From contig OZ244893.1 of the NCBI GenBank assembly GCA_965221485.1, forward strand, positions 3,720,001-3,784,000: DNA of 64,000 bases, in the 5' to 3' direction. The stretch is from JAJEBT01 sp965221485 (GTDB lineage Bacteria; Pseudomonadota; Alphaproteobacteria; MPNO01; UBA830). Below are positions 27,086 to 35,964 of the stretch, piece by piece (position 1 is the first letter of the stretch; each line of letters starts with the position of its first letter). The notes under the pieces are model-generated. The model worked only from the letters and a program-made list of their open reading frames with translations, was not told where the DNA came from and did no database searches. Made by a program: the position numbers and the translations under genes.

Positions 27086-27883
27086 ATGACCAACCTGTAC
27101 AGGTCCGCGCAGACCCGCCGCGGCATGCTGATTGGCCTGGGTGCAGCGGGTATCGGGCTCATTCCCGGATCTGTCCTTGCTGCAGACCGGCCGACAATAT
27201 CCACGGGGCGTATCACGGTCTGCAGCAATGCCGGTGTGCTTGTGTCGGACATGTCCGGTCGCATCGCTACCGTGGCAGACTTTTCCGTTGCCACCAGTTG
27301 CCGGCTTTCCCGCAGCACCGTCGAAGGTCCCTACTTCATATGCACCGATACCATGAATCGACGAGACATTGCGGCCGGGCTCCGTGGAACACCAATGACA
27401 TTGGCCCTGCGGATTATCGATCGGGGTTGCAAACCGGTCCCCGGCGCTATTGTGGATGTCTGGCAATGTGATGCCCGCGGAAATTACTCGGGCCATGCCG
27501 TGAATCCGGACAATCCTCCACGAATCGGCCGGGGCAGACCCCGGGGACCAGACGTTCCCAGCCGTTTCCTCCGCGGCGTTCTGGCTGCTGATGGCGACGG
27601 GATCGTCGAATTCGACGCAATCTATCCAGGTTACTATTACGGACGCGCGATACACACTCACTTCAAGGTGCATGTCGGCACTTCTGCCTGGCTGACCAGT
27701 CAGGCGCTTTATCCGGAGGTATGGAACGAAAAAATTCTTGCCAATCCGATCTATCGCGACGGGCGCAGCTCGGATCGGGTCCCGAATTCGAATGACTATT
27801 TCGGCAGGGCAGGCGGGCTGTTCAGCATTTCCCTACGTCGTGACCGGTTGCTCGCAACGCTCAATGTTGCCGTCCAGGGCTGA
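27086..27883 (+). CDS. Tat-exported intradiol ring-cleavage dioxygenase-like protein
   Basis: The 265-residue protein begins with a twin-arginine signal (TRRGMLIGLGAAGIGLIPGSVLAAD, residues about 10-34), so it should fold with its metal in the cytoplasm and be exported. The rest resembles intradiol dioxygenases such as protocatechuate 3,4-dioxygenase, which open catechol rings between the hydroxyls with Fe(III). Probable iron ligands are Y134 (GNYSG), Y184 or Y185 (PGYYYGR), H190 and H192 (HTHFKV). AAGGA precedes the ATG at 27086. No companion catechol pathway genes are near, so the substrate is unknown. Confidence 0.82.
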   Translation: MTNLYRSAQTRRGMLIGLGAAGIGLIPGSVLAADRPTISTGRITVCSNAGVLVSDMSGRIATVADFSVATSCRLSRSTVEGPYFICTDTMNRRDIAAGLRGTPMTLALRIIDRGCKPVPGAIVDVWQCDARGNYSGHAVNPDNPPRIGRGRPRGPDVPSRFLRGVLAADGDGIVEFDAIYPGYYYGRAIHTHFKVHVGTSAWLTSQALYPEVWNEKILANPIYRDGRSSDRVPNSNDYFGRAGGLFSISLRRDRLLATLNVAVQG

Positions 27884-27887
27884 GTAC

Positions 27888-27902
27888 CCACCGGTCCGGT
27901 GG
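27888..27902. terminator. Small hairpin between convergent genes
   Basis: CCACC at 27888-27892 pairs with GGTGG at 27898-27902 just after the dioxygenase stop. It is short and has no T-run, so a role in ending the plus-strand transcript is only possible. Confidence 0.25.
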
Positions 27903-27973
27903 CATCAGCATGGTCGCGCAGCAGATGTTGTAACCGGCGATTTCCGATCGAGAGTCAGAACGAGATTTTCGGG

Positions 27974-28783
27974 CTAATTCAGGCCCAGCACGTCAAACAT
28001 GGTGTAGAAGCCGGGAGACCGTCCATTCGACCACAAGGCGGCGCGCACGGCGCCCCGGGCAAAAATCATCCGTGACTGGGACTTGTGCGTGAGTTCCAGC
28101 CGTTCATCATCGGTCGCGAAAATGACTGTATGCTCGCCGACAACATTGCCGCCTCGCAGCGTGGCAAATCCGATATCGCCGCGCTGCCGTGGGCCGGTAA
28201 TGCCTTCACGGCTCCATTGGGCTGAAATGTCCAGATCGATCTCACGGCCCGCCGCGGCAGCGCGGCCAAGTCCCACCGCGGTACCAGAAGGTGCATCGAT
28301 CTTGTGCCGGTGATGCATCTCGAGAATCTCGATGTCAAACGTCTCATCAAGGATCGACGCCACCTGCCGGGTCAAGGCAAACAGCAGATTGACCGCCAGG
28401 CTCATATTCGGCGCGAATATGACCGCCGTTTTCTGTCCGGCTGAACGCAGGATCTGTTCGCCCGCAGCATCCAGCCCGGTGGTGCCGATAATATGTGGTA
28501 CGCCCGCTTCGGCTGTGAGGGCCGCGTGGTCTATGGTTGCTTCCGGCAGGGTGAACTCAATGATGGCATCGGACTGATCGATGACGGTCGCCGGTTCACA
28601 GCCGATCTCGACATCAAGATCGGCGATGCCGACGAATGCTCCGGCATCCTGCCCGACAGCGGGGCTTCCCGGCGCATCACAGGCCGCGGCGACGTAGCAA
28701 CCGTCGGTCTCCGTGACCTGACGGATCAACGCCTGTCCCATCCGTCCCCCTGCTCCGATGAGTCCGATCTTCATGTCTGCCAC
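27974..28783 (-). CDS. dapB: 4-hydroxy-tetrahydrodipicolinate reductase
   Basis: The 269-residue enzyme reduces 4-hydroxy-tetrahydrodipicolinate with NAD(P)H in the lysine/diaminopimelate pathway. The Rossmann motif GLIGAGGRMGQAL is at the N-terminus and the catalytic/substrate segment EMHHRHKIDAPSGTA in the middle. The GTG at 28783 is favoured because AAGGAG lies 6 bases before it; an ATG three codons later (28774) has a worse distance. It is the last gene of the dnaK-dnaJ-dapB row, 34 bases after dnaJ, an order common in alphaproteobacteria. Confidence 0.93.
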   Translation of the reverse strand: MADMKIGLIGAGGRMGQALIRQVTETDGCYVAAACDAPGSPAVGQDAGAFVGIADLDVEIGCEPATVIDQSDAIIEFTLPEATIDHAALTAEAGVPHIIGTTGLDAAGEQILRSAGQKTAVIFAPNMSLAVNLLFALTRQVASILDETFDIEILEMHHRHKIDAPSGTAVGLGRAAAAGREIDLDISAQWSREGITGPRQRGDIGFATLRGGNVVGEHTVIFATDDERLELTHKSQSRMIFARGAVRAALWSNGRSPGFYTMFDVLGLN

Positions 28784-28817
28784 GAGTGGCTCCTTCCCGC
28801 TTCCCTCCTGACGGTGA

Positions 28818-29960
28818 TCAGTCCGTCAGGTCTTCCCACAATTCTTTCATGCGCGAAAAGAAGCCTTCGGACTCAGGGCTGGTACTGCGGCCTCCGGAAG
28901 ATTTCTCCTTTTCGAATTTGCGCAGCAATATCTTCTGGTTTTCAGACAGATTTACCGGCGTTTCGACCAACAGATCGATATACATATCACCCCTCCTCCC
29001 CGGATTGTGGAGGATCGACATTCCCTTGCCACGGAGACGAAACTGGTGACCGGACTGGGCTCCGCCCGGCACCGTCACCTTGGCCCGCTTTCCCTCTATC
29101 GTCGGGACTTCCACCGAACCGCCCAAAGCTGCCGTGGTCATTGGTATTGGAACACGAATCTGAAGGTCGGCACCGTCGCGGTTGAAAACACGATGGGGAG
29201 CTATGGACACGAAGATATAAAGGTCTCCTGCTGCGCCGCCTCGTGCCCCGGCCTCGCCCTCGCCAGCAAGACGGATCCGTGTACCGTCTTCAACACCGGC
29301 CGGGATCCTGACCTGAAGAGTCCGTTCCTTGCGGACACGGCCACTTCCGTGGCAACCTTCACAAGGGTTTTCTATCGTTTGTCCAAGACCCGAGCACACC
29401 GGGCAGGTGCGCTCGATCGTAAAGAACCCCTGCTGCGCTCGGGCCCGTACCTTCCCCCGGCCCTGACAGGTCGAACAGGTCACCGGTCGTGAACCCCGGG
29501 CCGCACCGGTCCCGTTGCAGTCAGTGCAGGAAACATGCGTTGCCACGCGGATATCTGTTTCAGTACCCGAATAGGCATCCTCCAGGCGGATTTCGAGGTT
29601 GTAACGAAGATCAGCGCCTTGGGTGGAACGCCGCCGGTCGCCCCGCCGCCCGGTCAGATCGCCGAACATCTCGTCGAAAATGTCGGCAAATCCAGAGCCG
29701 AAATCGAAGTCTCCGGATCCGGGCGGTGCGCCGCCTTCGAATGCCGCATGTCCGAACTGATTGTAGGCCGCGCGTTTTTCCGGGTCCTTCAGGACGTCAT
29801 AGGCTTCGTTGATTTCCTTGAATCGTGTTTCGGCATTCTGATCACCCTGATTTCGATCCGGGTGATATTTCATAGCAAGCTTGCGATAGGCTGACTTGAT
29901 ATCAGCTTCATCGGCCGTGCGACCGACACCAAGGGTTTCGTAATAGTCGCGCTTTGACAT
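28818..29960 (-). CDS. dnaJ: Chaperone protein DnaJ
   Basis: The 380-residue co-chaperone stimulates DnaK ATPase and hands over unfolded clients. The J domain (1-70) contains the HPD motif in YHPDRNQGD. A Gly/Phe-rich linker follows (about 75-110). The zinc domain has four CxxCxGxG repeats: CTDCNGTG, CSTCQGRG, CPVCSGLG and CEGCHGSG. The C-terminal client-binding domains run to the end. It lies 71 bases after dnaK and shares its transcript. Confidence 0.97.
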   Translation of the reverse strand: MSKRDYYETLGVGRTADEADIKSAYRKLAMKYHPDRNQGDQNAETRFKEINEAYDVLKDPEKRAAYNQFGHAAFEGGAPPGSGDFDFGSGFADIFDEMFGDLTGRRGDRRRSTQGADLRYNLEIRLEDAYSGTETDIRVATHVSCTDCNGTGAARGSRPVTCSTCQGRGKVRARAQQGFFTIERTCPVCSGLGQTIENPCEGCHGSGRVRKERTLQVRIPAGVEDGTRIRLAGEGEAGARGGAAGDLYIFVSIAPHRVFNRDGADLQIRVPIPMTTAALGGSVEVPTIEGKRAKVTVPGGAQSGHQFRLRGKGMSILHNPGRRGDMYIDLLVETPVNLSENQKILLRKFEKEKSSGGRSTSPESEGFFSRMKELWEDLTD

Positions 29961-30031
29961 ACCGCACCGCTCCCCCGCCGCTACCCGTTCAGGCGCCGCG
30001 CGGAACCCGGCTCACGAGGGCCGCCTCGTGG

Positions 30032-31963
30032 TCAGGCCCTCTTGTCATCCTGTTGATCTACATCAACTTCCTCAAAATCGGCGTCGACAACAGTGCCGTC
30101 ATCAGCCGCCTGGGCCGCATCCTGGGCTGTTCCGGTCGTCGCCCCCTCAGCCTGTTCCTGTTGCGCCTTGTAGATGGCTTCTCCCAGCTTCATGGACACC
30201 TGCTCCAGAGCTGTTGCCTTCGCCTGAATTTCCTCGACGTTCTCGCCGCCAATGGCAGCCTTGAGGTCGGCGAGGGCCGACTCGATTGCCGACTTGTCTT
30301 CGGCAGACACTGCGTCGCCATGTTCGGAAAGGGCTTTTTCGGTCGAATAGACCAAACTGTCGGCATGGTTCCGGGCTTCGACGAGTTCCCGCCGGTTGCG
30401 GTCGTCGCTTGCGTGCTGTTCCGCCTCGGCGACCATCGTCTCGATTTCTTCATCAGACAGCCCTCCCGATGCCTGAATCCGGATGTTCTGCTCCTTGTTG
30501 GTCGCCTTGTCCTTGGCCGATACATTCACAATGCCGTTCGCATCGATGTCGAAGGTAACCTCGATCTGGGGTCCGCCCCGAGGGGCCGGAGGAATACCAA
30601 CCAGATCAAATTGCCCCAGAAGCTTGTTGTCAGCCGCCATTTCCCGTTCGCCCTGGGACACTCGGATCGTGACAGCACTCTGGTTGTCCTCAGCGGTCGA
30701 AAACACCTGGCTTTTCTTGGTCGGAATCGTCGTGTTGCGATCAATGAGCCGCGTGAACACGCCGCCCAGGGTTTCGATACCAAGGGACAGGGGAGTCACG
30801 TCAAGCAACAGGACATCCTTGACGTCGCCGGCCAGCACACCGGCCTGAACAGCAGCGCCAATGGCTACCACCTCGTCCGGATTGACCCCGCGGTGAGGAT
30901 CGCGCCCGAAAAAGTTCTTTACTGTTTCGATGACCTTGGGCATCCGGGTCATGCCGCCGACAAGAATGACTTCGTCAATTTCTCCGGCGACCAGAGACGC
31001 GTCCTTGAGTGCAGCGCGGCAGGGTCCGATCGTCCGCTCGATCAGGTCATCGACGAGGACTTCGAGCTTTGACCGCGTCAGCTTGATGTTCAGATGCTTG
31101 GGTCCGGTCTGATCTGCCGTAATGAACGGCAGATTGACTTCGGTCTGACCGCTCGACGATAGTTCGACCTTGGCTTTTTCAGCCGCTTCTTTCAGCCGCT
31201 GCAAGGCGAGCTTGTCGTTTCGCAGGTCGATACCGTTTTCCTTGCGAAACTCGTCGGCCAGATAGTCCATGATGCGGGCGTCAAAATCCTCCCCGCCCAG
31301 GAAAGTGTCGCCGTTGGTCGACTTGACCTCGAAGACACCGTCACCGATTTCCAGAATGGAAACGTCAAAGGTGCCGCCGCCGAGATCGTATACCGCAACC
31401 GTACCGCCCTGCTTCTTGTCGAGCCCGTATGAAAGTGCGGCGGCTGTCGGCTCGTTGATGATCCTGAGGACATTGAGACCTGCGATACGTCCCGCGTCCT
31501 TGGTGGCCTGCCGCTGGGAATCGTTGAAATAGGCCGGAACGGTGATGACGGCGTCTGTCACCGAGTCTCCAAGATGGGACTCGGCCGTCTCCTTCATCTT
31601 CTGAAGTACGAACGCAGAAATCTGGCTCGGGGAATAGCGGTCATTGTCGACCTGCACCCAGGCATCACCATTTTCTGCCTTGATGATCCTGTAGGGAACG
31701 AGCTCCTGATCCTTTTTCGTGGTCGGGTCGTCGAAAGGGCGTCCGATCAGCCGCTTGATGGCAAAGAGAGTATTTTCGGGGTTGGTGACAGCCTGTCGTT
31801 TTGCGGCCTGTCCGACAAGACGCTCATCACCGTCCGAGAAGGCAACCATCGATGGAGTCGTACGTGCCCCTTCCGAATTCTCGATAACCCTTGCGTCGGA
31901 GCCCTCCATGACTGCGACGCAGGAATTCGTGGTTCCCAGGTCAATACCGATAGCCTTGCCCAT
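30032..31963 (-). CDS. dnaK: Chaperone protein DnaK (Hsp70)
   Basis: The 643-residue Hsp70 binds exposed hydrophobic peptides in an ATP-dependent cycle with DnaJ and GrpE. The ATPase domain starts GKAIGIDLGTTNSCVAVMEG and includes VYDLGGGTFDVSILE; the substrate domain starts near DVTPLSLGIETLGG (about 390); the C-terminal tail is Gln/Ala-rich and ends in EEVDVDQQDDKRA. AGGTGA precedes the ATG. A good RpoH-type promoter lies about 95-125 bases upstream, so the operon is expected to be heat-induced. Confidence 0.98.
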   Translation of the reverse strand: MGKAIGIDLGTTNSCVAVMEGSDARVIENSEGARTTPSMVAFSDGDERLVGQAAKRQAVTNPENTLFAIKRLIGRPFDDPTTKKDQELVPYRIIKAENGDAWVQVDNDRYSPSQISAFVLQKMKETAESHLGDSVTDAVITVPAYFNDSQRQATKDAGRIAGLNVLRIINEPTAAALSYGLDKKQGGTVAVYDLGGGTFDVSILEIGDGVFEVKSTNGDTFLGGEDFDARIMDYLADEFRKENGIDLRNDKLALQRLKEAAEKAKVELSSSGQTEVNLPFITADQTGPKHLNIKLTRSKLEVLVDDLIERTIGPCRAALKDASLVAGEIDEVILVGGMTRMPKVIETVKNFFGRDPHRGVNPDEVVAIGAAVQAGVLAGDVKDVLLLDVTPLSLGIETLGGVFTRLIDRNTTIPTKKSQVFSTAEDNQSAVTIRVSQGEREMAADNKLLGQFDLVGIPPAPRGGPQIEVTFDIDANGIVNVSAKDKATNKEQNIRIQASGGLSDEEIETMVAEAEQHASDDRNRRELVEARNHADSLVYSTEKALSEHGDAVSAEDKSAIESALADLKAAIGGENVEEIQAKATALEQVSMKLGEAIYKAQQEQAEGATTGTAQDAAQAADDGTVVDADFEEVDVDQQDDKRA

Positions 31964-32057
31964 GTTGTCACCTCACATTTTGGCAGGTTTCCCGGCCCTT
32001 TCAGGCACCGCGAAAACCCCCACTCTTTTGAAATTCGACAGGATTGTTGATCGCGGG

Positions 32058-32088
32058 ATATATAGGGATGGAGACCTCGGGATACAAG
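32058..32088 (-). promoter_or_regulatory. RpoH (sigma-32) type promoter of dnaK-dnaJ-dapB
   Basis: On the reverse strand CTTG (32088-32085) is followed 18 bases later by CCTATAT inside CCCTATATAT (32067-32058). This matches the alphaproteobacterial RpoH pattern CTTG-N17/18-CYTATNT. The predicted transcript begins near 32050 and gives a leader of about 87 bases before dnaK. The site is only 17 bases from the start of the divergent DUF1848 gene. Confidence 0.65.
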
Positions 32089-32104
32089 GGGCAGTCAGGC
32101 GGCA

Positions 32105-33043
32105 ATGATCATATCCGCGAGCTATCGCTCCGACATCCCTGCGTTCTGGTCCGACTGGTTTCGTGCGCGACTGACGGCGGGGTATTGCGATGTCTCCAAT
32201 CCCTACAGCCGTCGCTTCTATCGCGTTGATCTTCGACCCTGCGCAGTTGACGGTTTCGTCTTTTGGACCCGTAATGTGTCACCATTCCGGGATGCGCTCG
32301 ATGACGTGGCGAAGCTGGAACGTCCCTTTGTCGTTCAGTTTACCGTCACCGGCTACCCCCGCTTCCTTGATCCCCATACACCGGGTCCTGTTGCGGCTGT
32401 CGGCCAGATTGCCGAACTCGTGAACTCCTATGGACGCCGCGTCGCCGTCTGGCGGTATGATCCGATTGTGTTGACGTCTCTGACGCCGCCCGAGTGGCAT
32501 GTCCGGAATTTTGCCAGGCTTGCCGACCGCCTTGCTGGCCTGACAGACGAGTGCATCGTCTCGTTTGTGCACATGTACCGGAAAACACGAGTCAGGATCG
32601 AACAGGCAGCGCGAGAACACAATTTCACAATCCTTGAACCAGATGTCGGAGACAGGCGGGCCTTGATCCGGTGCCTTGCCCTGTCCGCAGCCGATTACGG
32701 GATGGCTCTCAATGTCTGCTCACAGCCGGAATTCGAGGTTCCGTCGGTCGGGAGCGCCCGCTGCATTGATACGAACCGGTTGTCCGACCTCGCCGGACGC
32801 GATGTCTGCGCCCCGCAAAAGGGCAACCGCGCTGGCTGTCTGTGCGCTGAGAGTCGTGACATCGGTACGTACGACAGTTGTGTTCACGGTTGCGTTTATT
32901 GCTATGCCGTGTCCAGTCACGATCGCGCCACCCGAAAGGTCAGGGCGGGACGCCTGGTCACTCCTGAATCGCCTCCTCGCCGGTCGGAGCGTCCTGCGCA
33001 GCTGTCGGAAGTGCCCTCGAAACCGCGACCTTTGCAGGTCTGA
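32105..33043 (+). CDS. DUF1848 family protein with C-terminal cysteine cluster
   Basis: The 312-residue protein matches DUF1848, an uncharacterised family. N-terminal text MIISASYRSDIPAFWSDWFRARL and GFVFWTRNVSPF is typical, as is CIDTNRL. Near the C-terminus (about 250-275) is CLCAESRDIGTYDSCVHGCVYCYA, where C-x3-C-x2-C resembles a radical-SAM cluster motif, though in an unusual C-terminal position. About 35 further residues follow, encoded antisense to the end of grpE (86-base convergent overlap). It starts beside the dnaK promoter. Function unknown; an iron-sulfur enzyme is my inference. Confidence 0.8.
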   Translation: MIISASYRSDIPAFWSDWFRARLTAGYCDVSNPYSRRFYRVDLRPCAVDGFVFWTRNVSPFRDALDDVAKLERPFVVQFTVTGYPRFLDPHTPGPVAAVGQIAELVNSYGRRVAVWRYDPIVLTSLTPPEWHVRNFARLADRLAGLTDECIVSFVHMYRKTRVRIEQAAREHNFTILEPDVGDRRALIRCLALSAADYGMALNVCSQPEFEVPSVGSARCIDTNRLSDLAGRDVCAPQKGNRAGCLCAESRDIGTYDSCVHGCVYCYAVSSHDRATRKVRAGRLVTPESPPRRSERPAQLSEVPSKPRPLQV

Positions 33044-33782
33044 GCAATCGGCCGTGAATCGTGTAGCCGATTTCGAGAACATTGACGACTGTCCCGGGAT
33101 CTGCCTCCGCGGTCGGTTGTTCATACATGGCCTCATGAAACTGCGGATCGAACCTGGCGCCCATGGGCTCGATCTTTTCGATGCCGTGGCGTTCGAGGGC
33201 TGACAACAGGCCACGCTGTGTGAGGTCTACCCCTTCTATGAAGCTGGTCATTTCAGGTGGCAATACCTCCTTTTCTTCCGGGAGACAGGTCAGGGCGCGA
33301 GACAGGTTATCAGCGACGCCAAGCATATCACGGGCGAAGTTGGCAGCGCCGTATTTCAATGCTTCTTCGCGTTCCTTCTGAGCCCGGCGGCGGAGGTTTT
33401 CCATGTCAGCCAGAGAACGGAGAAGTCGGTCCTTGAGACCAGCGATTTCCTCTTCTGCCGATGTCTCGGGAGCAGCGTCTCCGCTGTCCTGACTGTCCGC
33501 GCTGTCAGAAGCGTCCTCTGCGGTTTCAGTCTCGGCAGTCGCTGGTTCGCTGGTATCCGGCTGGAGGGTATCTTCCTCGTTTGAGCTGTCGGCATGTTCC
33601 GGCGAGTCAGCGGCTTGTGATGACGCTTCAGGGACATCCGTTTGCTTGACGTCTTTCTCTGGAGACGTCACCGTTTCCGTTTCTCCTGCTGCAGCGAGAT
33701 CCGCCGCGTCGGTTTTTTGGGGAACGGCGTCTTGTGTGTCCGGCTCGTTGTTCTGTTCATTCACGGTATTCTGTCCATCCAT
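32958..33782 (-). CDS. grpE: GrpE nucleotide exchange factor with long acidic N-terminus
   Basis: GrpE releases ADP from DnaK. This one has 274 residues, well above the usual 190-210. The extra part is an N-terminal low-complexity stretch of about 110 residues rich in Asp, Glu, Ser, Thr and Ala. The normal GrpE follows: a coiled coil from about 110 (EEEIAGLKDRLLRSLADMENLRRRAQKE), then the exchange domain with FDPQFHEAMYEQPT and GTVVNVLEIGYTIHGRLLRPAKVAVS. Its ATG shares one base with the hrcA stop (TGATG), so translation is coupled. Confidence 0.95.
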   Translation of the reverse strand: MDGQNTVNEQNNEPDTQDAVPQKTDAADLAAAGETETVTSPEKDVKQTDVPEASSQAADSPEHADSSNEEDTLQPDTSEPATAETETAEDASDSADSQDSGDAAPETSAEEEIAGLKDRLLRSLADMENLRRRAQKEREEALKYGAANFARDMLGVADNLSRALTCLPEEKEVLPPEMTSFIEGVDLTQRGLLSALERHGIEKIEPMGARFDPQFHEAMYEQPTAEADPGTVVNVLEIGYTIHGRLLRPAKVAVSRALPTAAQDAPTGEEAIQE

Positions 33783-34840
33783 CAGCTGATAATCCGATCT
33801 ATCACCTTTGCCGTGTAGTCGACCATGGGAATGATGCGGGCATAATTCAAGCGGGTGGGCCCGATCACGCCAATCGCTCCAACAAAAGACTGATGCTCAC
33901 CCTTGAACGGAGCGACAACCATTGAACAGCCAGTCTGGTCGAACAGCGGGTTTTCTGCACCGATGAAGATCTGGACGCCTTCTGCATTGTCCGTCATCTG
34001 CAGCAACCTGACGATCAGTTCTTCCGTTTCCAGTGCCTCGAACAATACGCGGACCCGCTCGAGATCCGGCATTGCAGAAATTTCGTCCAGCAGGCGTGAC
34101 TGACCCTTGACGATCAGGGCGCCCTGGGAATTTGCGCTATCTGCCCAGACAGCCAGACCGGCTTCCACAAGGCCGGCGGTGATGGCATCAATTTCGGAGC
34201 GTTTCTGATCAATCTCGTTGGTGAGACGGCGCAATGCCTCTTCGATGGTCGATCCCCCGAAGCGGGTATTCAGATAGTTTGTTGCCTGCGTCAACGTCGA
34301 CACGGGTGTTCCCGGCGGCCGCTCGATAACGCGGTTCTCGACAAGCCCGTCATCCGTGACAAGGACCGAAATGATTCGCCCGTCGCCCAGGTCGACGAAT
34401 TCCATGTGTTTGATAGGCCGCCGCGACTTCGGAACCACAACGAGACTTGCACATTTTGCAAGCCCGGAGAGCATTGTGGATGCCTGTCCGAGAACTTCTG
34501 TCAGACTGGTGCCGCGGCTCGAACAGTGAGCCTCGATGCTTTTTCTCTCATCACTGCCGAGATCGCCGATTTCCAGGAGTCCGTCGATGAACAGGCGCAG
34601 GCCGAGTTCAGAGGGCAGGCGTCCGGCCGAAGTATGGGGAGAATACAGTAATCCCATGTCCTCAAGGTCAGCCATGACGTTGCGGATTGTTGCGGGCGAA
34701 AGTTGGGATTCCAGACGCCGCGACAGAGTCCTCGAACCCACTGGCTCACCAAGTGCGAAATACGTCTCGACGATTTCGCGAAAGACCTCGCGAGACCGGT
34801 CGTTCAAGTCATTGATCAGGTTTGATTTGCTGTTGTTCAT
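33782..34840 (-). CDS. hrcA: Heat-inducible transcription repressor HrcA
   Basis: The 352-residue regulator represses heat-shock genes by binding CIRCE operators. The winged-helix N-terminus includes REVFREIVETYFALGEPVGSRTLSRRLESQLSPATIRNVMADLEDMGLL. The rest is the dimerisation/inserted domain. No CIRCE element (TTAGCACTC-N9-GAGTGCTAA) is visible upstream of hrcA or dnaK, so its targets, probably groESL, are elsewhere. It is the first gene of hrcA-grpE, with a strong housekeeping-type promoter in front. Confidence 0.95.
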   Translation of the reverse strand: MNNSKSNLINDLNDRSREVFREIVETYFALGEPVGSRTLSRRLESQLSPATIRNVMADLEDMGLLYSPHTSAGRLPSELGLRLFIDGLLEIGDLGSDERKSIEAHCSSRGTSLTEVLGQASTMLSGLAKCASLVVVPKSRRPIKHMEFVDLGDGRIISVLVTDDGLVENRVIERPPGTPVSTLTQATNYLNTRFGGSTIEEALRRLTNEIDQKRSEIDAITAGLVEAGLAVWADSANSQGALIVKGQSRLLDEISAMPDLERVRVLFEALETEELIVRLLQMTDNAEGVQIFIGAENPLFDQTGCSMVVAPFKGEHQSFVGAIGVIGPTRLNYARIIPMVDYTAKVIDRIIS

Positions 34841-35198
34841 GGCAGCACCGGCAACTCGCTCTCAATGTATGCCCGGTTGCGCCATTGTCAATGACCGGCT
34901 GTTTTCCGATCACCGGAGAGGCCAGTCGCGTCGGGCGTTCGGCTCGATACTCCTGCGTCTGTTGTGCCGGAACGGGAACCGAAGCAAACTTTCCCTCCGG
35001 AAGGAATGATGGTCCCGGCTCGATGGACGGCACATTCAGCTCTGGGCAAGACACCGGTCCGGACAGGTATTGCCCCGCACGTGTCTGCGGCATCTGCAAC
35101 TGGCGCCGCAGGGCCCAGCACATTTGGGTGGCGTACGCCTTTACCTGTTTGCGGCTGTTCTATAGCCTGCCCCGGCACCATCATCTCGTGAGGACTTC
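34841..35198. other. Divergent intergenic region hrcA/rph
   Basis: This 358-base region contains the hrcA promoter at its left end. At the right end GTGAGGA precedes the rph ATG, and a weak TTTACC...TATAGC pair near 35138-35164 (spacing 15) could be the rph promoter. No gene is seen in between. Confidence 0.45.
34864..34891 (-). promoter_or_regulatory. Housekeeping-type promoter of hrcA-grpE
   Basis: On the reverse strand a perfect TTGACA (34891-34886) is separated by 16 bases from TACATT (34869-34864). Transcription would start near 34857, leaving a leader of under 20 bases before the hrcA ATG at 34840. Confidence 0.6.
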
Positions 35199-35918
35199 AT
35201 GCGCCCATCCGGACGTGACTTTGATCAGATGCGGCAGGTCACCCTCGAAGTCGGCTATTCGCCACAGGCGGAGGGATCGTGCTTCACTCGCTTCGGCAAC
35301 ACGCATGTTCTTTGCAACGCAACGGTCGAGGACAGGGTCCCGGTCTTTCTCCGCCATACCGGACGTGGCTGGGTGACGGCAGAATATGGCATGCTTCCGC
35401 GTTCCACCCACGAGCGCACGGCTCGCGAGGCGGCACGGGGCGGGCCATCGGGAAGAACCCAGGAAATCCAGCGGCTCATTGGCCGGTCTCTGCGTGCCGT
35501 CATGGATCTCAGTGCCCTTGGAGAACGCCAGATCCGACTGGACTGCGATGTTATTCGTGCTGATGGTGGAACCAGGACGGTGGCCGTAACGGGTGCCTGG
35601 GTGGCGCTGCGGATCGCAATCAACAAACTTCTGAAGGATGGTAACCTGGAGGTTGATCCTCTCCACAGTTCGATTGCCGCGGTGTCGTGCGGGCTCTACG
35701 GGGGAAATCCGGTTCTTGATCTCGATTACGCCGAGGATTCGCAGGCCATTGCCGACGCAAACTTTGTCCTGACCGGGGACGGCGAGATCGTCGAAATCCA
35801 GGGAACCGCGGAACAGAACCCGTTCTCCGAGGACTCATTCCTCCAGCTTCTGGAGCTGGCCAAGAAGGGCGTGGGGGAACTTACGACGTTCCAGCGTCTG
35901 GCGCTTGCGCATCCATGA
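35199..35918 (+). CDS. rph: Ribonuclease PH
   Basis: The 239-residue phosphorolytic 3'-5' exoribonuclease trims tRNA 3' ends using phosphate. The family start MRPSGRDFDQMRQVTLE and the following GSCFTRFGNTHVLCNATVEDRVP and GWVTAEYGMLPRSTHER are clear, as is LDCDVIRADGGTRTVAVTGA. GAGGA precedes the ATG. The length is typical. It leads the rph-rdgB-hemW row, divergent from hrcA, the classical alphaproteobacterial order. Confidence 0.97.
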   Translation: MRPSGRDFDQMRQVTLEVGYSPQAEGSCFTRFGNTHVLCNATVEDRVPVFLRHTGRGWVTAEYGMLPRSTHERTAREAARGGPSGRTQEIQRLIGRSLRAVMDLSALGERQIRLDCDVIRADGGTRTVAVTGAWVALRIAINKLLKDGNLEVDPLHSSIAAVSCGLYGGNPVLDLDYAEDSQAIADANFVLTGDGEIVEIQGTAEQNPFSEDSFLQLLELAKKGVGELTTFQRLALAHP

Positions 35919-35964
35919 GCGAAAGGGGATTGTTGCCCGCACCCGAGCTTCCGGGGGGCTGGCC

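Noticed and set aside
29954..31072. 372-codon frame antisense to dnaK
   Set aside because: Fully inside dnaK on the other strand, no ribosome site and no similarity; a shadow of a highly biased gene.
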